Shown in pieces: positions 34,590 through 46,999 of a DNA stretch of 64,000 bases (positions within the stretch are counted from its first letter, which is position 1; each line of letters opens with the position of its first letter). The notes below the pieces were generated by a model. That model made no database searches and was not told where the DNA came from. It worked only from the letters and a program-made list of their open reading frames with translations. The stretch is taken from the NCBI GenBank assembly GCA_039654915.1, contig CM077597.1, positions 60,044,001 to 60,108,000 of the forward strand, written 5' to 3'. Source of the stretch: Aquilaria yunnanensis (Eukaryota > Streptophyta > Magnoliopsida > Malvales > Thymelaeaceae). The position numbers and the translations under genes are program-made.

Positions 34590-35450
34590 TGATCCCAAGG
34601 GCTTCATCGTTGGTAGTCATGGTGACTGATGGAGGGACTCCCGGAGAGGATGAACGCCTGGTGGCCTGTTTGCCCAAGTGAGAGTGCCTGAGATGTTCAG
34701 AAAAAGTGGGTTAGGAGGTCCCCGGGGTGTTTTTCCGAGGAGGAGCCTCCGACGCCCAAGTCAGTGGTGCTGAGAGAAGGTAGAGGAAATAGCACTGAGG
34801 GGGTTCAGTGAACTCGCCTGGTCGTATTTTCTCAGAGTGAGGAGTCAGGATATTTGCCAGCCGTTTGCCAGGGTGTTTTCCCCTGATATTTATAGAGGTG
34901 TCCAGCCCGTTCAGATTATGACACGTGTTCGGTCGGATGTTCTCCGAATGTCTAGGTGTAGAGGACAAGTAGCTGGTGGCAGGCTCCCTTAAGCCTTGAG
35001 CCGAGACGGGCCATGATGTGATTTTGATGGCGTCGGCGTGTCAGAGCGCCGTTTGAGGCGGCTTGTGACGTCTGTGGGCGACATGTCAGAGGCTTCCTTA
35101 AATGCTCCTGCCGTACTCCCGAGGTCCCTCGGTGAGGTCGTCCTGTAGTACAGACTGTGCCACTTTGGGAAACATGCCCCTAGTTCGGGGGTTCCCAGAT
35201 TCAGGGAGTTCCGCCTTAGGGAAGATCATGGTCGGCCCGCCCTAGCTGGTGCCACTTTTCCGAAGGCGGTCTGTTTACTATCCTTGGGGGGGCTAATAGT
35301 ATCCTCAGGTTTCCTGGCGTGCCGAGCTCGGGCTCTTCGGCTTTTCTCCGAGGTGTGTGATCCCACCTTTTTCCGGGTAACGCCAGATCTCCTGGCCATT
35401 CTGGTGGCAGGGAGTTCGACCAGGTGGAGGCGATAGTCCTTCGGCTATCA
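34590..35450 (-). mobile_element. 3' LTR of element I
   Basis: 861 bp ending tcggctatca, followed by catgcccccc, the minus-strand polypurine tract (35451-35463). It keeps about 100 bp that are deleted from the partner LTR. Confidence 0.9.
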
Positions 35451-35954
35451 CATGCCCCCCTTCAGAAAGCCGAAGTGAAGACTTCAGATTTCTTTCCGAG
35501 GATGTTCTTTGGGAGTTTATAAAGAGCAACACCTGTGTCGAAGGTACACCTCTTGCCCAAAGTTGTGGGCTGCTCGGCTTTGGGCTATTTTTTGGTGTCT
35601 CCGAGGCAAAGCCTGTGGCGAAGATACACCTCTTGCCCGAAGGTATGGGCTGTTTGTCCACAGCCAGTCTTTTGGTGTCTTCGAGGCAAAGCCTGCTTCT
35701 TTGCTTTTGCAGGTCTGTGCAGCGTCGCGCCTAATGGCCAAGCGCGTCAGTCTGAGCGACGCGTCCCAGTTTTTTAGGGATGTCAGGAGACGTGTCTCCA
35801 ATTTTGGCACGATGGTTGACATGTGGCGCACTGTCATTGGAGGAGAGTCACGTTGTTTATAGAGAGCGCATTTTTCAGGCGCAGAGTGCAGTTACGGTGA
35901 CGGTTCGCCTTCCAAGGGCACTTATGACGTCGTTTCAGTTACCCACCCTTGGCC
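35451..35954 (+). promoter_or_regulatory. Upstream region of the element I aORF
   Basis: No gene is visible. It has two tandem ~79-bp units (about 35530-35700, marker tacacctcttgccc and ggtgtctccgaggcaaagcctg), repeated ACGTGTC-like blocks, a G-box variant CATGTG (35820-35825) and an inverted CCAAT box (35836-35840). Confidence 0.68.
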
Positions 35955-35962
35955 TATAAATA
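35955..35962 (+). promoter_or_regulatory. TATA box of the element I aORF
   Basis: TATAAATA, 266 bp before the ATG at 36221. Confidence 0.74.
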
Positions 35963-36220
35963 GCCGATTCCGTCATAGCCCCTTTTGCTTTTGCTTCTGC
36001 TCTTTCCCTGCTTGTCCTTTTTTCTACGCTTTCTCTTGCTTTTGCGGCGGAGCTGTTTTAACAGAGCTTTTTCCGGCAACATTTTACGACGGCGACCTCC
36101 GACTTTGGCAAGTCTTTTGGTGGGTTTTTCCTTTCCAGAGTCTTTTAATACCTCTGCTTTTTCGAGTTTTTTCCGGAAGTTGTTTTCTTGTCTTTTTCCG
36201 AACTCGTTTTTCTGTCCAAA

Positions 36221-38627
36221 ATGCCTATCCCTGAGAGCTGGCAGCCTCTTTTATCTCATCCTTGTTGCACCACCCCCAAAAAATTAGAGAGGTGGAAGAA
36301 GAAGTTCTTTCTTCCTTCTTACGCCATTACCCAGCTGCCACGACCTGACCACTATGCTTTTTCAAACCATAGTACCGAGGTTATCATTTTCTGAGCCCAG
36401 CTGAAGGCCGGACTTCGGTATCCTCCCCCGAAGATGGTTTGCGAGTTCTGCCAATTTCATGGCATTGCTGTGAATCAGCTTCCCCCGAACTCGTATGGCT
36501 ATTTTAACGCCTTCCTCAATATGTGTGGCGTCTTCGGGATAAAACCCCATTTTGTAATTTTCATGCAGTACTACAAGCTCTTCGTGGTCCCGAAGGGTGG
36601 CTTCTATTTCATGCTACCTCGGGGATCAGGGAGCAAAAAATTCATGTTCACTTTTGCCACTAAGGACAGTTGGCGAGGGTGGCAACAAAAATTCTTCTTC
36701 CTGAAGATAGATGAGGCCTGGTCGTATGTTTCGACCAAATGGGCTCGGGGAAGGCTGAATGTGGACGTCGTTGATCGGAGGATACTGCTGACTCTAGAGT
36801 TGGCTCCCGTGTTCGAGGACTTCGACGGACGCATTCGAGCCGTCTCAGACTGGGCTCCCGAGGTCGCTCCACGCTCCCTCTACCCCTTCCCCATTAACTG
36901 GAGGTTGATGACCGAAGAGGTCCTTCGGGAGTTAGGGGTGGTCAAGGAGCATGAGACTGACCTCGACATGCCAGCTCCTATTATCGCCGGGAAGGACTCC
37001 TGGTTGGTGCAGCTCCTTCGGGAGGAAGTTTCTTTCGAAACGCCTTTCGAAAGTAAGTTATCCTCTACTCCCTTGCAGTTTTTCCCTCGGACTTACGCTA
37101 ATGTCTTTTTTCTTTTTCAGAGATGGGGGACGGGACTGCTGCATTCTACAAGTCCCTTTTCTTCGACCAGGTGGAGAAGGGCGATCAGACAAAGAAGGCG
37201 GCTTCCCGAAGGCGGAACTCTACTGGCACTGGGCCTTCGGCGAAACGGGCAAAGAAAACTGTCCAGGTTCCTCTGGAGGAAATTTCCGAGGAGGCTGCCG
37301 AGGAGCCTGGGGGAGCCGAGATTCCGCCGACCGAGGCTGCTGCCGAGGTTCCTTCCGCCGATGTCCCTGCCCAGAGCCCTTCCGCGCCGCAAGCCCTTCT
37401 GGAGGCCGTGGTAGAGGCTCCTTCTACCGAGGAGCGGCCCAGGAAGAAAGGCAAGGGGATTTCGACCGAGGGGTCTCAGGACTCCGAGGACGCCGTGGTC
37501 GAAGTGCCGCCAGGTTTGTTGTTTTCAGAACAAGTATCGCTATTTTGTTTTTCTGAAATTTCCTTTGTTTCTGACCTGCTTCTCATTTTTGCCATGCAGG
37601 GGAGTTGCTTACTCCGAACTGAGCGGCCGAACACGCGAAGACGTGGGCCCTTCTCGATGCCAAAGTCCCACAAGGGAAGATACCCAAAGAGCCTTTCTGA
37701 ACATTCACGGAGGACATGAACTTGTACTCCGAGGACTGTCCTGAAATGGCGAAGCAAATTTCGAAGGGGGTGCTTACGGAGGCCTCCTTCAAGGCTATTG
37801 CGGCGGCCCATCCGGGTGATGACACCCTCGCTGCGAAAGTCACCGAGCATGCTGCTCAGGTATGCTCTTCACACCTTTTTCCTTTCAATTTTCCTAAGTG
37901 CTTGGCTCTTACTGACCTTGCGTTCGTCTTTTCGCAGCTGCTGGGGTACGCCGGCTTTCTCCGAGTTCGTGTGGCCAGGCAGACGGTGTTCCGAGCTTCG
38001 GCCTTAGAGGCCTTAGAAAAAGCGAAAGTCACATGCTCGGAATTGACCATCAAGAACCAGCAGCTGGCAGATGCTGCGAAGAAAGAAGTTGCTGCCCTTC
38101 GGGAGGTGTTCCGGAAAGAAAAGGAAGTCCTTGAGAAGGACTCTTCCCTGAAGATTGCTGACCTCGGTGATCAGGTGGCGGGGATGCTCGCTGCCAACCA
38201 AGACCTTCTCAAGGATAAGTCAGATTTTGACAATCTCATACGGTCATTGGTGACCGAGAAAAAGGCTCTTGAAGCCGAGGTCCAGTCTTTGAAGAAGGAG
38301 CCTGACGTGAAGAAGAGGATGAAGGCGCTGAAGAAGGAGGTTGCAGACTTGAAGGACGAGCTCGAGGACCTTGAGGTTGAGAAGGACAAATCCGACCAAA
38401 TGACCAAGGTCGCCTTCCAGGATGGATTCTGCCTTGCTCGGCACCAAGTCCTTGAGAGGTTCCCAGGTCTGGACCACTCTTTTTTGGAAGCACTGAACAT
38501 TCCCGAGGGCCCTCAGTGGTCCTGGTCAAAAATCGAGCACCTGAACCTGCCTTCCAAAATTCCGGCGCCGAAGGTGGTGGAAAAGGGCACAGAGGCTGGT
38601 GGCTCCCGGGATGCCGAGAACCCTTAG
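36221..38627 (+). pseudogene. aORF of element I: full-length spliced PF04195-type gene with three stops
   Basis: Proposed exons 36221-37052, 37121-37513, 37600-37859 and 37938-38627 (the last ends in a natural TAG), giving a model of 724 residues. Introns are 68, 86 and 78 bp with GT-AG ends. Exon 1 is the PF04195 domain, exon 2 basic then acidic, exon 3 the EDMN block, and exon 4 a coiled coil of about 150 residues with leucine heptads (EKDSSLKIADLGDQV). Stops: 36392-36394 (CGA to TGA, also in copy L), 37620-37622 and 37698-37700 (both TGG to TGA by comparison with L). This copy best shows the natural C-terminus (ENP then stop). It is antisense to the pol of element I. Confidence 0.82.
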
Positions 38628-38765
38628 GCTGTTTTAGGGGCCTTTTCCTTTTTTTCCTCTTCATTTTTGTGCTCCTTCTTCGGGCACTTCTTCTTTGTAA
38701 GCCTGATCATTCTTAATGAATATATTTTTTGGCTAAGTCTTTTTGCAAAATTTTTCATTTCCATC

Positions 38766-39000
38766 GTCCCGAACAAGTTCGCTCAAGAGACTTCGGGAAA
38801 CCTGCAATCACAAAAAATTATTCTGCGCTTTTTTTTCGGAGAGTACTTTCGCAGGATTTTTTTGTTTTCCATTTTTTCGAGCGTGATGGCTCAAGGGTCT
38901 TCGAAAAATCACATCTGCGCTTTTTTGTGGCGAGTACTTTCGCAAGATTTTTTTTTTCCATTTTTCCGAGCGTGATGGCTCAAGGGTCTTTGGAAAATCA
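38766..39000 (+). repeat. Three repeats between aORF and pol of element I
   Basis: The same motif as in elements C and K (cccgaacaagttcgctcaag and ccgagcgtgatggctcaag) at about 38766, 38876 and 38965. Only three copies against seven in C and K. 38628-38765 is aORF 3' flank without a gene. Confidence 0.8.
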
Positions 39001-39132
39001 CATCTGCGCTTTTTCACGGCGAACACCTTCGCAGACTTCTGTCTTGCACCATTTTGTACACTTAAGAATTTTTCTCAAGGACATTCTGTACTTAGGTTAT
39101 TTTTTGTACAACACAATCCTTCCGTTCCATCT

Positions 39133-40822
39133 TAAGCATAGAATTTCTTCAGGGCGTCTGAGTGCCAAGTGTTTTTCAATTCTACGCCTTCAGTGTCACC
39201 AAGTTTGTACACGCCTTTTCGTACTTCGGCAAGAACCAGATAAGGTCCTTCCCAGTTCACGCGAAGTACCCCGTGGGATGGCTTTCGGGGTGCAAACTCA
39301 GCCTTTCAGAGAACGAGGTCCCCTTTCTTGATTTCTTTTGGCCTGGCTCACAAATTTATAGCCGCGGCCACTCTTTGCTGGAAAGCTTTTCTTCTCGGCT
39401 CAGCTATTTCTCTGTGTTCGCCGACGAGGTCGAGCTTCGTTCTTAGGTCGAGGTCGTTTCCACCTTCATCAAATACTTGCACCCGTACTGATGGTCTAAC
39501 TATCTCGATAGGGATGATGGCCTATGTTCCGAAGACGAGTGAGAAGGGAGTCTCCCCTGTGGCTCTTCGGGGCTTCGTTCGGTAACTCCATAATACGCTT
39601 TGGAGTTCTCCTGGCCATTTCCTTTTTGCTTCACCCAGTCTCTTTTTCAGGCCATCTTTTATGGTCCTGTTAGATACTTCCACCTGCCCGTTGCTTTGGG
39701 GGTGAGCTACTGGGGCGAAGTGCATCTTTATTCTGAGGTCGCTGATAAATTCCTGGAATCCTTTTTCTATGAATTGGGATCCATTATCAGCCACTAGTAC
39801 CCTCGGTATGCTGAATCTGCATACGATGTTCTTCCATACAAACTTCTGCACTTCTTTTGCCGAGATAGTTTCTAGCGGTTCTGCCTCGACCCATTTGGAG
39901 AAATAGTCTACTGCTACCACGCAGAATTTCACGCCTCCGGGAGCTGAGAGGAGTGGCCCAATAAGGTCTATACCCTAGACTGTGAAGGGCCAGGGATAGT
40001 CAACCGAAGTTACCATTTTCGAGGGTGCCCTATGGATGTTCGCGTGTCTCTGGCAACTACCACATTTCCAGACGAACTGCCTTGCGTCCTTTCTCAGGGT
40101 AGGCCAGAAGTATCCCTGGCGAAGTATCACTGCCACCTGGGCATCGGTTCCAATGTGTGAACCACACATGCCTTCGTGGACTTCTTCAAGGATCATTTCA
40201 GTATCCTCTTCGTTCACACATCTTTGCAGCGGATTCGCGTATCCCTGTCGGTATAGTTCTTCACCGATTAGGAAGAAACGGCTGGAGCACCTTCGCAGTT
40301 TTGCAGTGTCACTGGGGTCTTGGGGGAGCACATTTTCCGTGAGATACCTTTTCATTGGATCCCTCTATCCTTTTCCCAAAGTCGCTATGCTCAGTACTGA
40401 GATGCTCGGATGGTCTAGCACCTCGGTGTAGGTCTTTGACTTCGCCAAGCAGTCTGCTTCGGTGTTTTTCCGCCGACGTACGTTTTCGATCCGTACGGCG
40501 TCAAACTCTTGAATGAGTTTTGCTACCAGCTCGTGGTATTTTGCCAAGGTTGGGTCTTTCGCCCCATAGTCTCCTGCGCTCTGCCGAACTACTAGCTGGG
40601 AATCGCTGTGAGCCTTTAAGTTTCTCACGCCAATTTTTCTGGCCAGTCGTAATCCCACTCTGAAGGCCTCATACTCAGCCACATTGTTAGTGACGTTGAA
40701 GCTGAACTTGATAGCCTTCATTACTTCCAGGCCTTCAAGGCCTCTGATAATTACCCCAGCTCCCTGGTGTTTGGACCTCGAGGCTCCGTCAACATGTAAG
40801 GTCCATTCTGGCTCACCTCCGT
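39133..40822 (-). pseudogene. Element I second RNase H and integrase
   Basis: Archaeal-type RNase H motifs NNVAEYEA, HSDSQLVV and NTEADCLAK. The integrase zinc finger (HEGMCGSHIGTDAQ, CGSCQRHA) follows, then a core with GIDLIGP, ADNGSQF and QVEVSNRT, so all three catalytic acids remain. The tail ends FYA at stop 39133-39135. In-frame stops: TAG at about 39973 just before GIDLIGP, one after VFGT (39522-39524), and others near 39350. A small deletion near 40830 separates it from RT. Confidence 0.86.
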
Positions 40823-42496
40823 TCAGATCCGGATGACAGTGGTGGGTATTTTGGCAATGAATTCTGCCAGTGCTTGAGCTTTTATGGCCTTCCGAGGTTC
40901 ATAGGTGATATCGTGTTCGCCAAGCTCTATACACCACTTGGAGAGCCTTCCCGAATGATCCACTTTCCTCATAACGTCCCGTAGTGGTAGGCTACTTCGG
41001 ACGATGATGGGGGGAGCCTGAAAGTATGGTCGCAGCCTTCTCCCTGCAAGGACCAAGGCGTATATAGCTTTTTGCAGCAGAGGGTACCTGACTTCGGCGC
41101 CACGCAGGGATTTGCTTACATAGTAGGCCGGCCATTGTTTTGGCCATTCTTCTTTCACGAGGACCGAGCTCACAGCTTTTTCCGTGACGGCGTGGTATAA
41201 TACGAGGGCCGCTCCCTCGTGAGGTTGTCGCAGAGTCGGCAAGCTGGCTAGGTATATTTTGAGTTCTTCCCAGGCTTTTTGACAGTCTTGATCCCAAGGA
41301 TGATCATCCCTTCCGAGGTTGCCTTCCTTTTTTGTTGCCTTAGTGAGGACTTTGAAGAAAGGCCGACACCTATCTCCGTACCTGGAAATGAACCTGCTAA
41401 GAGAGGTTATTCTTCCGGTGAGTCTTTGCACCTCTTTTACTGTGGCAGGAGTTCGGAACTCGAGTAGAGCCTTAATTTTTTTGGGGTTAGCATCGATGCC
41501 TCTTTTGGATACCATATACCCAAGGAACTTTCCCGAGGTCACCCCGAACATGCATTTTTCAGGATTGAGATGAATCCCGAAGGCTCTGAGCTTTTGGAAG
41601 GTTTCCTCTTGATCTGCAACGTGGTTGCGAGGGAGCTTGCTTTTGAGTATCATATCGTCAACATATACCTCCATGTTTCTCCCCATTTGGTCCTTAAAGA
41701 CCTTGTTCATCAACCTTTGGTAGGTGGCTCCTGCATTTTTAAGCCCGAAGGGCATCCTGACGTAGCAGTATGTTCCTCCCTCGGTGATGAAGGCAATTTT
41801 TTCTTCATCTTCGGGGTCCATCCTTATTTGATGGTAGCCGCTGAAGGCGTCTAGGAAACTTAGGAGCCCATATTCGGCAGTTGAGTCTACCAATTGGTCT
41901 ATTGGCGGAAGAGGGTATGAGTCTTTCGGGCAAGCATCGTTCAAGTTTCTGAAATTGATGCACATCCGGAGTTTGCTGCTGCCTTCTTTTGTGGCAATGA
42001 CCACGTTGCTTAACCATTCAGGGAATTTGACCTCCCTGATGACTTCAGCGTCTAACAGGCGCTGGACTTCGGTTTTCACAAAGTTGCTCTTATGGGCTGA
42101 GATGCTTCGCTTCTTTTGCCGGACAGGCTTTGCTTCCGGGCTTACTTTGAGGCTATGCTGCATTATGCTAGGGTGCACCCCTAGCATGTCTTTCGGCGAG
42201 TAGGCAAAGAGATCTTTATTTCCCAATAGAAAAGATACAAGGTTTTTCTTGTCACCTTCAAGCAAACTCTTCCCCATTCGGGTAGATTGTCCTGGGACAA
42301 GTTCCACTGTTTTCGTTTCCGCTCTCGGGGGTTCTCCTTCTTTGCCCTTCTCTGGTGCCTTTGCCTCCATTGTTTGTGTGAGGTTATTTGCCAGAGCTTT
42401 TCGCGCTTTCACCAACACCTTCCTTACCTCGGCTTGATCTATGAAGACCTCTGCATCCGCATCCTTGGTGGCGAATGTGACAATCAAGTACTTCAC
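40823..42496 (-). pseudogene. Element I RT and first RNase H
   Basis: A 557-codon open run from inside the protease-RT linker through RT (FLDAFSGYHQ, YVDDMI) and the RT-linked RNase H. It ends near 40823 at a small deletion before the second RNase H. A stop at 42548-42550 separates it from protease. RT residues look complete. Confidence 0.88.
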
Positions 42497-42547
42497 ATCA
42501 GGGTGAATGTGCAGGTTTCCCTGTGTCTGCCTTCCAAGGATGGCGTT

Positions 42548-44623
42548 CTACGAAGAAGGAACGTTCATGATGATAAATCTCGCCATTGTGGAGGTGTACA
42601 ACTCAGCTGTTCCGTCGACCGAAGTTCCTTTCATCATCAGGGGGAGATCAATCCATCCGAGGACAGGTAGTTCGGATGGTCCAACCCCGAAGGTGGGCGA
42701 GGTGACAGGCTTGAGCTCGCTGCTGGAGATGTCCAAATTCGGCAATAAATGCGAGAATAGGACGTCAGTATTTGATCCATCGTCAAGCAACACTCTTTTG
42801 ACGTCCCAGTTCCCTATCCTTGCCATGATTAGCAGCGGATCGTCATGGGGGAAGATGACGGTGGATCCATCCTTGCGAGCCAGTTTCTTCGCCGGACTCT
42901 GATATTCCATGACCGCAATTTCTCTGGCCTTCCGCTTTCTTTCCGAGGATGGGAGCCCCGTCGTGATGGTTTGTATCACCCCTGCAGGAAGAGGAGGGCA
43001 CTTTTTCGGGCTTCTGTTCCTTCGTCTGTCGGAGTTGTAGTCCTCGTCTTCGGCCCTTTCTTCCTCATCTTTTCTTCCTTTTGGGGAAGGCATCTGCAAA
43101 TATTTCCGAAGTTGGCCGAGTTTTATCAGCGACTCAATGTACTTCTTCAGTTGGAAGCAGTCTTCGGTGTCATGGCCGTGGTCGCGGTGAAACTGGCAGA
43201 ACTTCTTGATGTTTTTCTTGTTATCAGCGGTCATGGCCCTTGGCCGCCGAATCTGCGTCCCCTGCCTTTCCAGCGCCATGAGGATGTTTGTCCGTGTAGT
43301 GCTCAGGCGTGTGAAGCTTTGAAGTTTGCTTCCCCGCATCCTCCGAGGTCGACCTGCCTGTTCAATTGGATGCCGGGCTTGCTAATTGGACCCTTCGGCG
43401 TGGTTGTGATCGGACTTCGGCCTAGCCATTCTCAGCTCCTTGGCGGTCATGTGCTGTTCGATCCTTCGGTAAAATTCTCCGAGGTTGTCCGGGGGGTCCT
43501 TTGAGAACTCATAAAATAGCTGTGAGTCTCGCCGAAGGCCCCGTGTCATGGCGAGGATGCGTATTTCGGGTCGGAAGTCCGGGACGCTTAGAGCTTCCCT
43601 GTTGAATCTTTCGACATAGTCTCGGATGGTTTCTCCGTTTCTCTGCTCTATGTCAAACATTTGAACAGGCATCTTCGCCGTTGGCTGGCTTCCAATGAAT
43701 TGTTGCGCGAAGGCCGTAGACAACTCCTGGAACTCAGTGATGGCTCCTGGGGGCAATGAGTTGTACCACGTAGTTGCTGGTCCCGTGAGGGTGACCTCGA
43801 AGCATTTACACATGGTAGCGTCGTCAGCACCATGCATTATCATGTTGCATCTGTACTTGGTCAGATGGGCCTACGGATCAGTGCGGCCATCATAAATCTC
43901 CAGCCGAGGTACCCTGAAGTCGTCTGGCATGATTGCCTCCGCCACGACCCGGGTGAATGGGGAGCCATCTCCACAGAAGGCTCTCGTTAGCCTGTCCCAG
44001 ACGGGTTTGCGAGCTACCTGCTTTTCCACCCTGTCTAGCCGTGCTAGTATCCTTTCCATGAGAACTGTGGCGTTAGGCTCTTCCTCTGGGAAGGGAGATC
44101 ATCGGCGCCTCTTCGGGGAGCGAGTTTGGCGCTGAGGGGACAGGGACCTCGCCTCTGGCGACGAACTCCTTCGCTGTGAGACTTTCGGTCGCTTGGACGC
44201 AGTTTGTCCCACAGGCCATTTCCCGAGGGGTATATTCTCCGTAGACGACTCTTCGCGCGGGTCTCCGCTTCCAGAACTGCGATGAGTCGACCTCGGGCTT
44301 TTCTCCCGAGGGCGCGCAGGTCAGGGAGGTTTTTGGGCCTGTGTCTGCTGTGACCACCTTCGGTCGATCTGCTGTGTCATTTTGGGCACGACCAAGCGCT
44401 GAAACTCCCTCATAAAGCTCATAGTGATTACTAGAGGGCGGTCTTCCTAAGGCGCAGAAGTCCCTGGGAGTGTTTGCTCAGCAGCCGGTTGTATCTCAGG
44501 CGCGGACGGAGACCTCGGGAGTCCCCTGTCCTTAGAACGCCGAGTTTCAACGACGATGATCTCAGAGCAGTTTCCCACAGATGGTGCCAAATGATGCCCA
44601 AGGGCTTCATCGTTGGTAGTCAT
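42548..44623 (-). pseudogene. Element I gag and protease
   Basis: From ATG 44623 in the LTR through the primer site (MTTNDEALGHHLAPSVG). Gag motifs LTGPATTWYNSLPPGA and AFAQQFIGS, zinc motif CQFHRDHGHDTEDC, protease LLDDGSNTDVLF (Thr in place of Ala after Asn). Stops: 44447-44449, others at about 44315 and 44100, TAG near 43874, 43382-43384 and 42548-42550. Confidence 0.85.
44572..44589 (-). other. Primer binding site of element I
   Basis: Minus strand TGGCACCATCTGTGGGAA, the B/C sequence with two G-to-A changes. Confidence 0.7.
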
Positions 44624-45356
44624 GGTGACTGATGGAAGGACTCCCGGAGAGGAAAAATGCCTGGTGGCCGGTTTGCCCAAGTGAGAGTGCCTGAGATGTT
44701 CAGAAAAAGTGGGTTAGGAGGTCCCCGGGGTGTTTTTCCGGGGATGAGCCTCCGACGCCCAAGTCAGTGGTGCTGAGAGAAGGCAGAGGAAATAGCACTG
44801 AGGGGTTCAGTGAACTCGCCTGGTTGTATTTTCTCAGAGTGAGGAGTCAGGATATTTGCCAGCCGTTTGCCAGGGTGTTTTCCCCTGATATTTATAGAGG
44901 TGTCCAGCCCATTCAGATTGTGACATGTGTTCGGTCGGATGTTCTCTGAATGTCTGGGCGTAGAGGACAAGTAGCTGGTGGCAGGCTTCCTTGAGCCTTG
45001 AGCCGAGACGGGCCATGATGTGATTTTGATGGCGTCGGCGTGTCAGAGCGCCATTTGAGGCGGCTTGTGACGTCTGTGGGCGACATGTCAGAGGTTTCCT
45101 TAAATGCTCCTGCCGTACTCCCGAGGTCCCTAGATGAGGTCGTCCTGTAGTACGGACTGTGCCACTTCGGGAAACATGACCCTAGTTCGGGGGTTCCCAG
45201 ATTCAGGGAGTTCCGCCTTCGGGAAGATCATGTTTGGGCTCTTCGGATTTTCTCTGAGGTGTGTGATCCCACCTTTTTCCGGGTAACGCCAGATCTCCTG
45301 GCCATTCTGGTGGCAGGGAGTTCGGCCAGGTGGAGGCGATAGTCCTTCGGCTATCG
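44592..45356 (-). mobile_element. 5' LTR of element I, with internal deletion
   Basis: 765 bp. About 100 bp near 45236 present in the other LTR (35230-35330) are missing. The outer end reads ctatcg in place of ctatca, followed by TSD catgt. Confidence 0.9.
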
Positions 45357-45361
45357 CATGT

Positions 45362-46717
45362 GTTTGTTGTTTGTGTTTGATTCCTGCATTTGGATGCTCT
45401 CTATTGGATATTTGCATTGTGTTTTCTTCTATTTTAGTTTCTTTAGATGCAAGTGATTACTAAAGGCTACATTACCGTAGTGTTAAAGTGTTCTCCTTAC
45501 TAAGTTTCTCCATGAAACTTACCTCCCCTTAAATCTGCCCATTTCAGGTCCAACAGAAAGATCACATTTAAAGTAACCTTTTTCATTTGATTTTTGAAAT
45601 ATAATTTCAGTTACATGAAATTCCATGTGTCTAGTTATGATCTGGAAATTTTAGTGATTTTATGAGCACATTTGTTACTTTTAGTGATGCTTCTTATTGT
45701 GTTACGCAGCAGCTGTCCAACATCCTATTTTGGAGTGCATTGAACCTCAAGCATCCCCTGTGACTTGGGTGCATGTATTTAGCTAAGCTGAGCCCATGAT
45801 TTAGTGCACGGATGCATGTACGTGTAAGGTGTGAAAATTTGGAACAAGCACGTGAACATTTCATGATGGTTTTGCTATGTATGTGAAGGTAGTGCACAAG
45901 CTGTCTAAGTGTGAATGATGGGCTGCTTGTTTGTAAATTCTGTTTTGACCAAAAAGTTGTTATATGCAAGAGCATGTAATTCCTATTTGTATTAGACATG
46001 TATGGGATAGCCTTGGAGGGCTTACCCCTTGTGAATGAAGTGTTTGCACACTTACGAAATTTTGTATGGGCATAATGGTCATAAAGTGGACAGAATTTTG
46101 ACCGTGCACTCAAAGTCCTATATCTCCTTATTTAGATTGAATAATTTCATAAAATTTTGACCACAGCTAGATCACATCTATAGGTTTAATAGGATTTAGA
46201 ATTCCTACATTTGGATCCCTGTAGCCAAAGTTATGACATTCGAAATTTGGCTAATTTACTATACATTTGGTCAGAATTTTGTAACCGACTTAAAAAATTC
46301 ATAACTTGGTCCATAGGTTGGTTATTGTTGTAAAACCACATTAATTTTTTTTTGTGAGTTTCTACTTGATAATGGAGTAAATAAAACATGGGGGTAAAAG
46401 GCTAGATTAATACATTTTTTTTAGAGAAGTTCGGGTGTAGTGTTGGGAAACATGAACTTAACAAGGTTACCTAATGCATGGTAGCCAAGATTAAGACTTG
46501 TGCTCGTGTTTTTATTCCTTGATTACATGATGTGCATAAAATATGAATATGTGTGTAACGGTTAGACCAATATGCAAGTATTCACAAAGTGCCCAAGAAA
46601 GCCACTTGGGTATGCACATTAAGGGTATTGTTCTAATGTTCTTCAAGACATACTAATCCTAGGATTTTAAATTCAAAATTTTGGCACCATAACTAGACTA
46701 CCCCATAGTGGGTAACA
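45362..46717 (+). mobile_element. 3' LTR of chromovirus G, segment 3
   Basis: AT-rich, non-coding. It ends at about 46717 in ggtaaca, the inverted partner of the G LTR start TGTTGCC. The J gag frame begins right after it, and 46718-46722 (acctc) is the candidate TSD. The exact edge is uncertain by a few bases. The open frame on the minus strand at 45694-46113 matches nothing recognisable. Confidence 0.72.
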
Positions 46718-46994
46718 ACCTCCTTTGCTTTACTTTTCCTATTTGACAAAGGAAGTCCTATAGTTTGATTATGCCCGCAAGAGGTGACGACAATCTCTTG
46801 GGCCTTCGGCAATTTTTTTGTCGATTGGAGTCAAATTCATCTTTGTCATACTTAGTTTTGTCATCCTTGCCTCCCACCTTCAGTGACTGAAATCCAAGGT
46901 GCCTCCCCAAGTAACCTTGCTTGATGAGATCTTTGATGTTCTTCTACAACTGATGGTAGTCTTCGCTGTCGTGCCCATGGTCCTGATGGTACTA
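46718..46994 (-). pseudogene. Ancient Tat-like gag J, zinc-motif fragment
   Basis: Minus strand reads YHQDHGHDSEDYHQL, KDLIKQGYLG, DSNRQKNCRRPKRL and, after a frame change, IGLPLSNRKSKAKEV. These align in order with the gag of element C (HRDHGHDTEDCFQL, ESLIKQGQL, DSDRRRNRSPKRRL, TGLPSSERKRKAREI). The first Cys of the zinc motif is lost. Much more diverged than the other Tat copies. Confidence 0.82.
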
Positions 46995-46999
46995 GTAGT

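Larger units (their letters stand above)
34590..45356 (-). mobile_element. Tat-lineage element I, complete structure, divergent subfamily
   Basis: 10.8 kb with LTRs of 861 and 765 bp and perfect TSDs catgt (34585-34589 and 45357-45361). Same gene order as element C. Its LTRs end tgatcccaagggc or tgatgcccaagggc in place of tgatggcctgggg, and several internal stretches differ, so it is a separate subfamily. Confidence 0.93.

Noticed and set aside
45694..46113. A 139-codon minus-strand open frame as a possible host gene
   Set aside because: AT-rich LTR sequence of G, no recognisable domain, and low-information composition.
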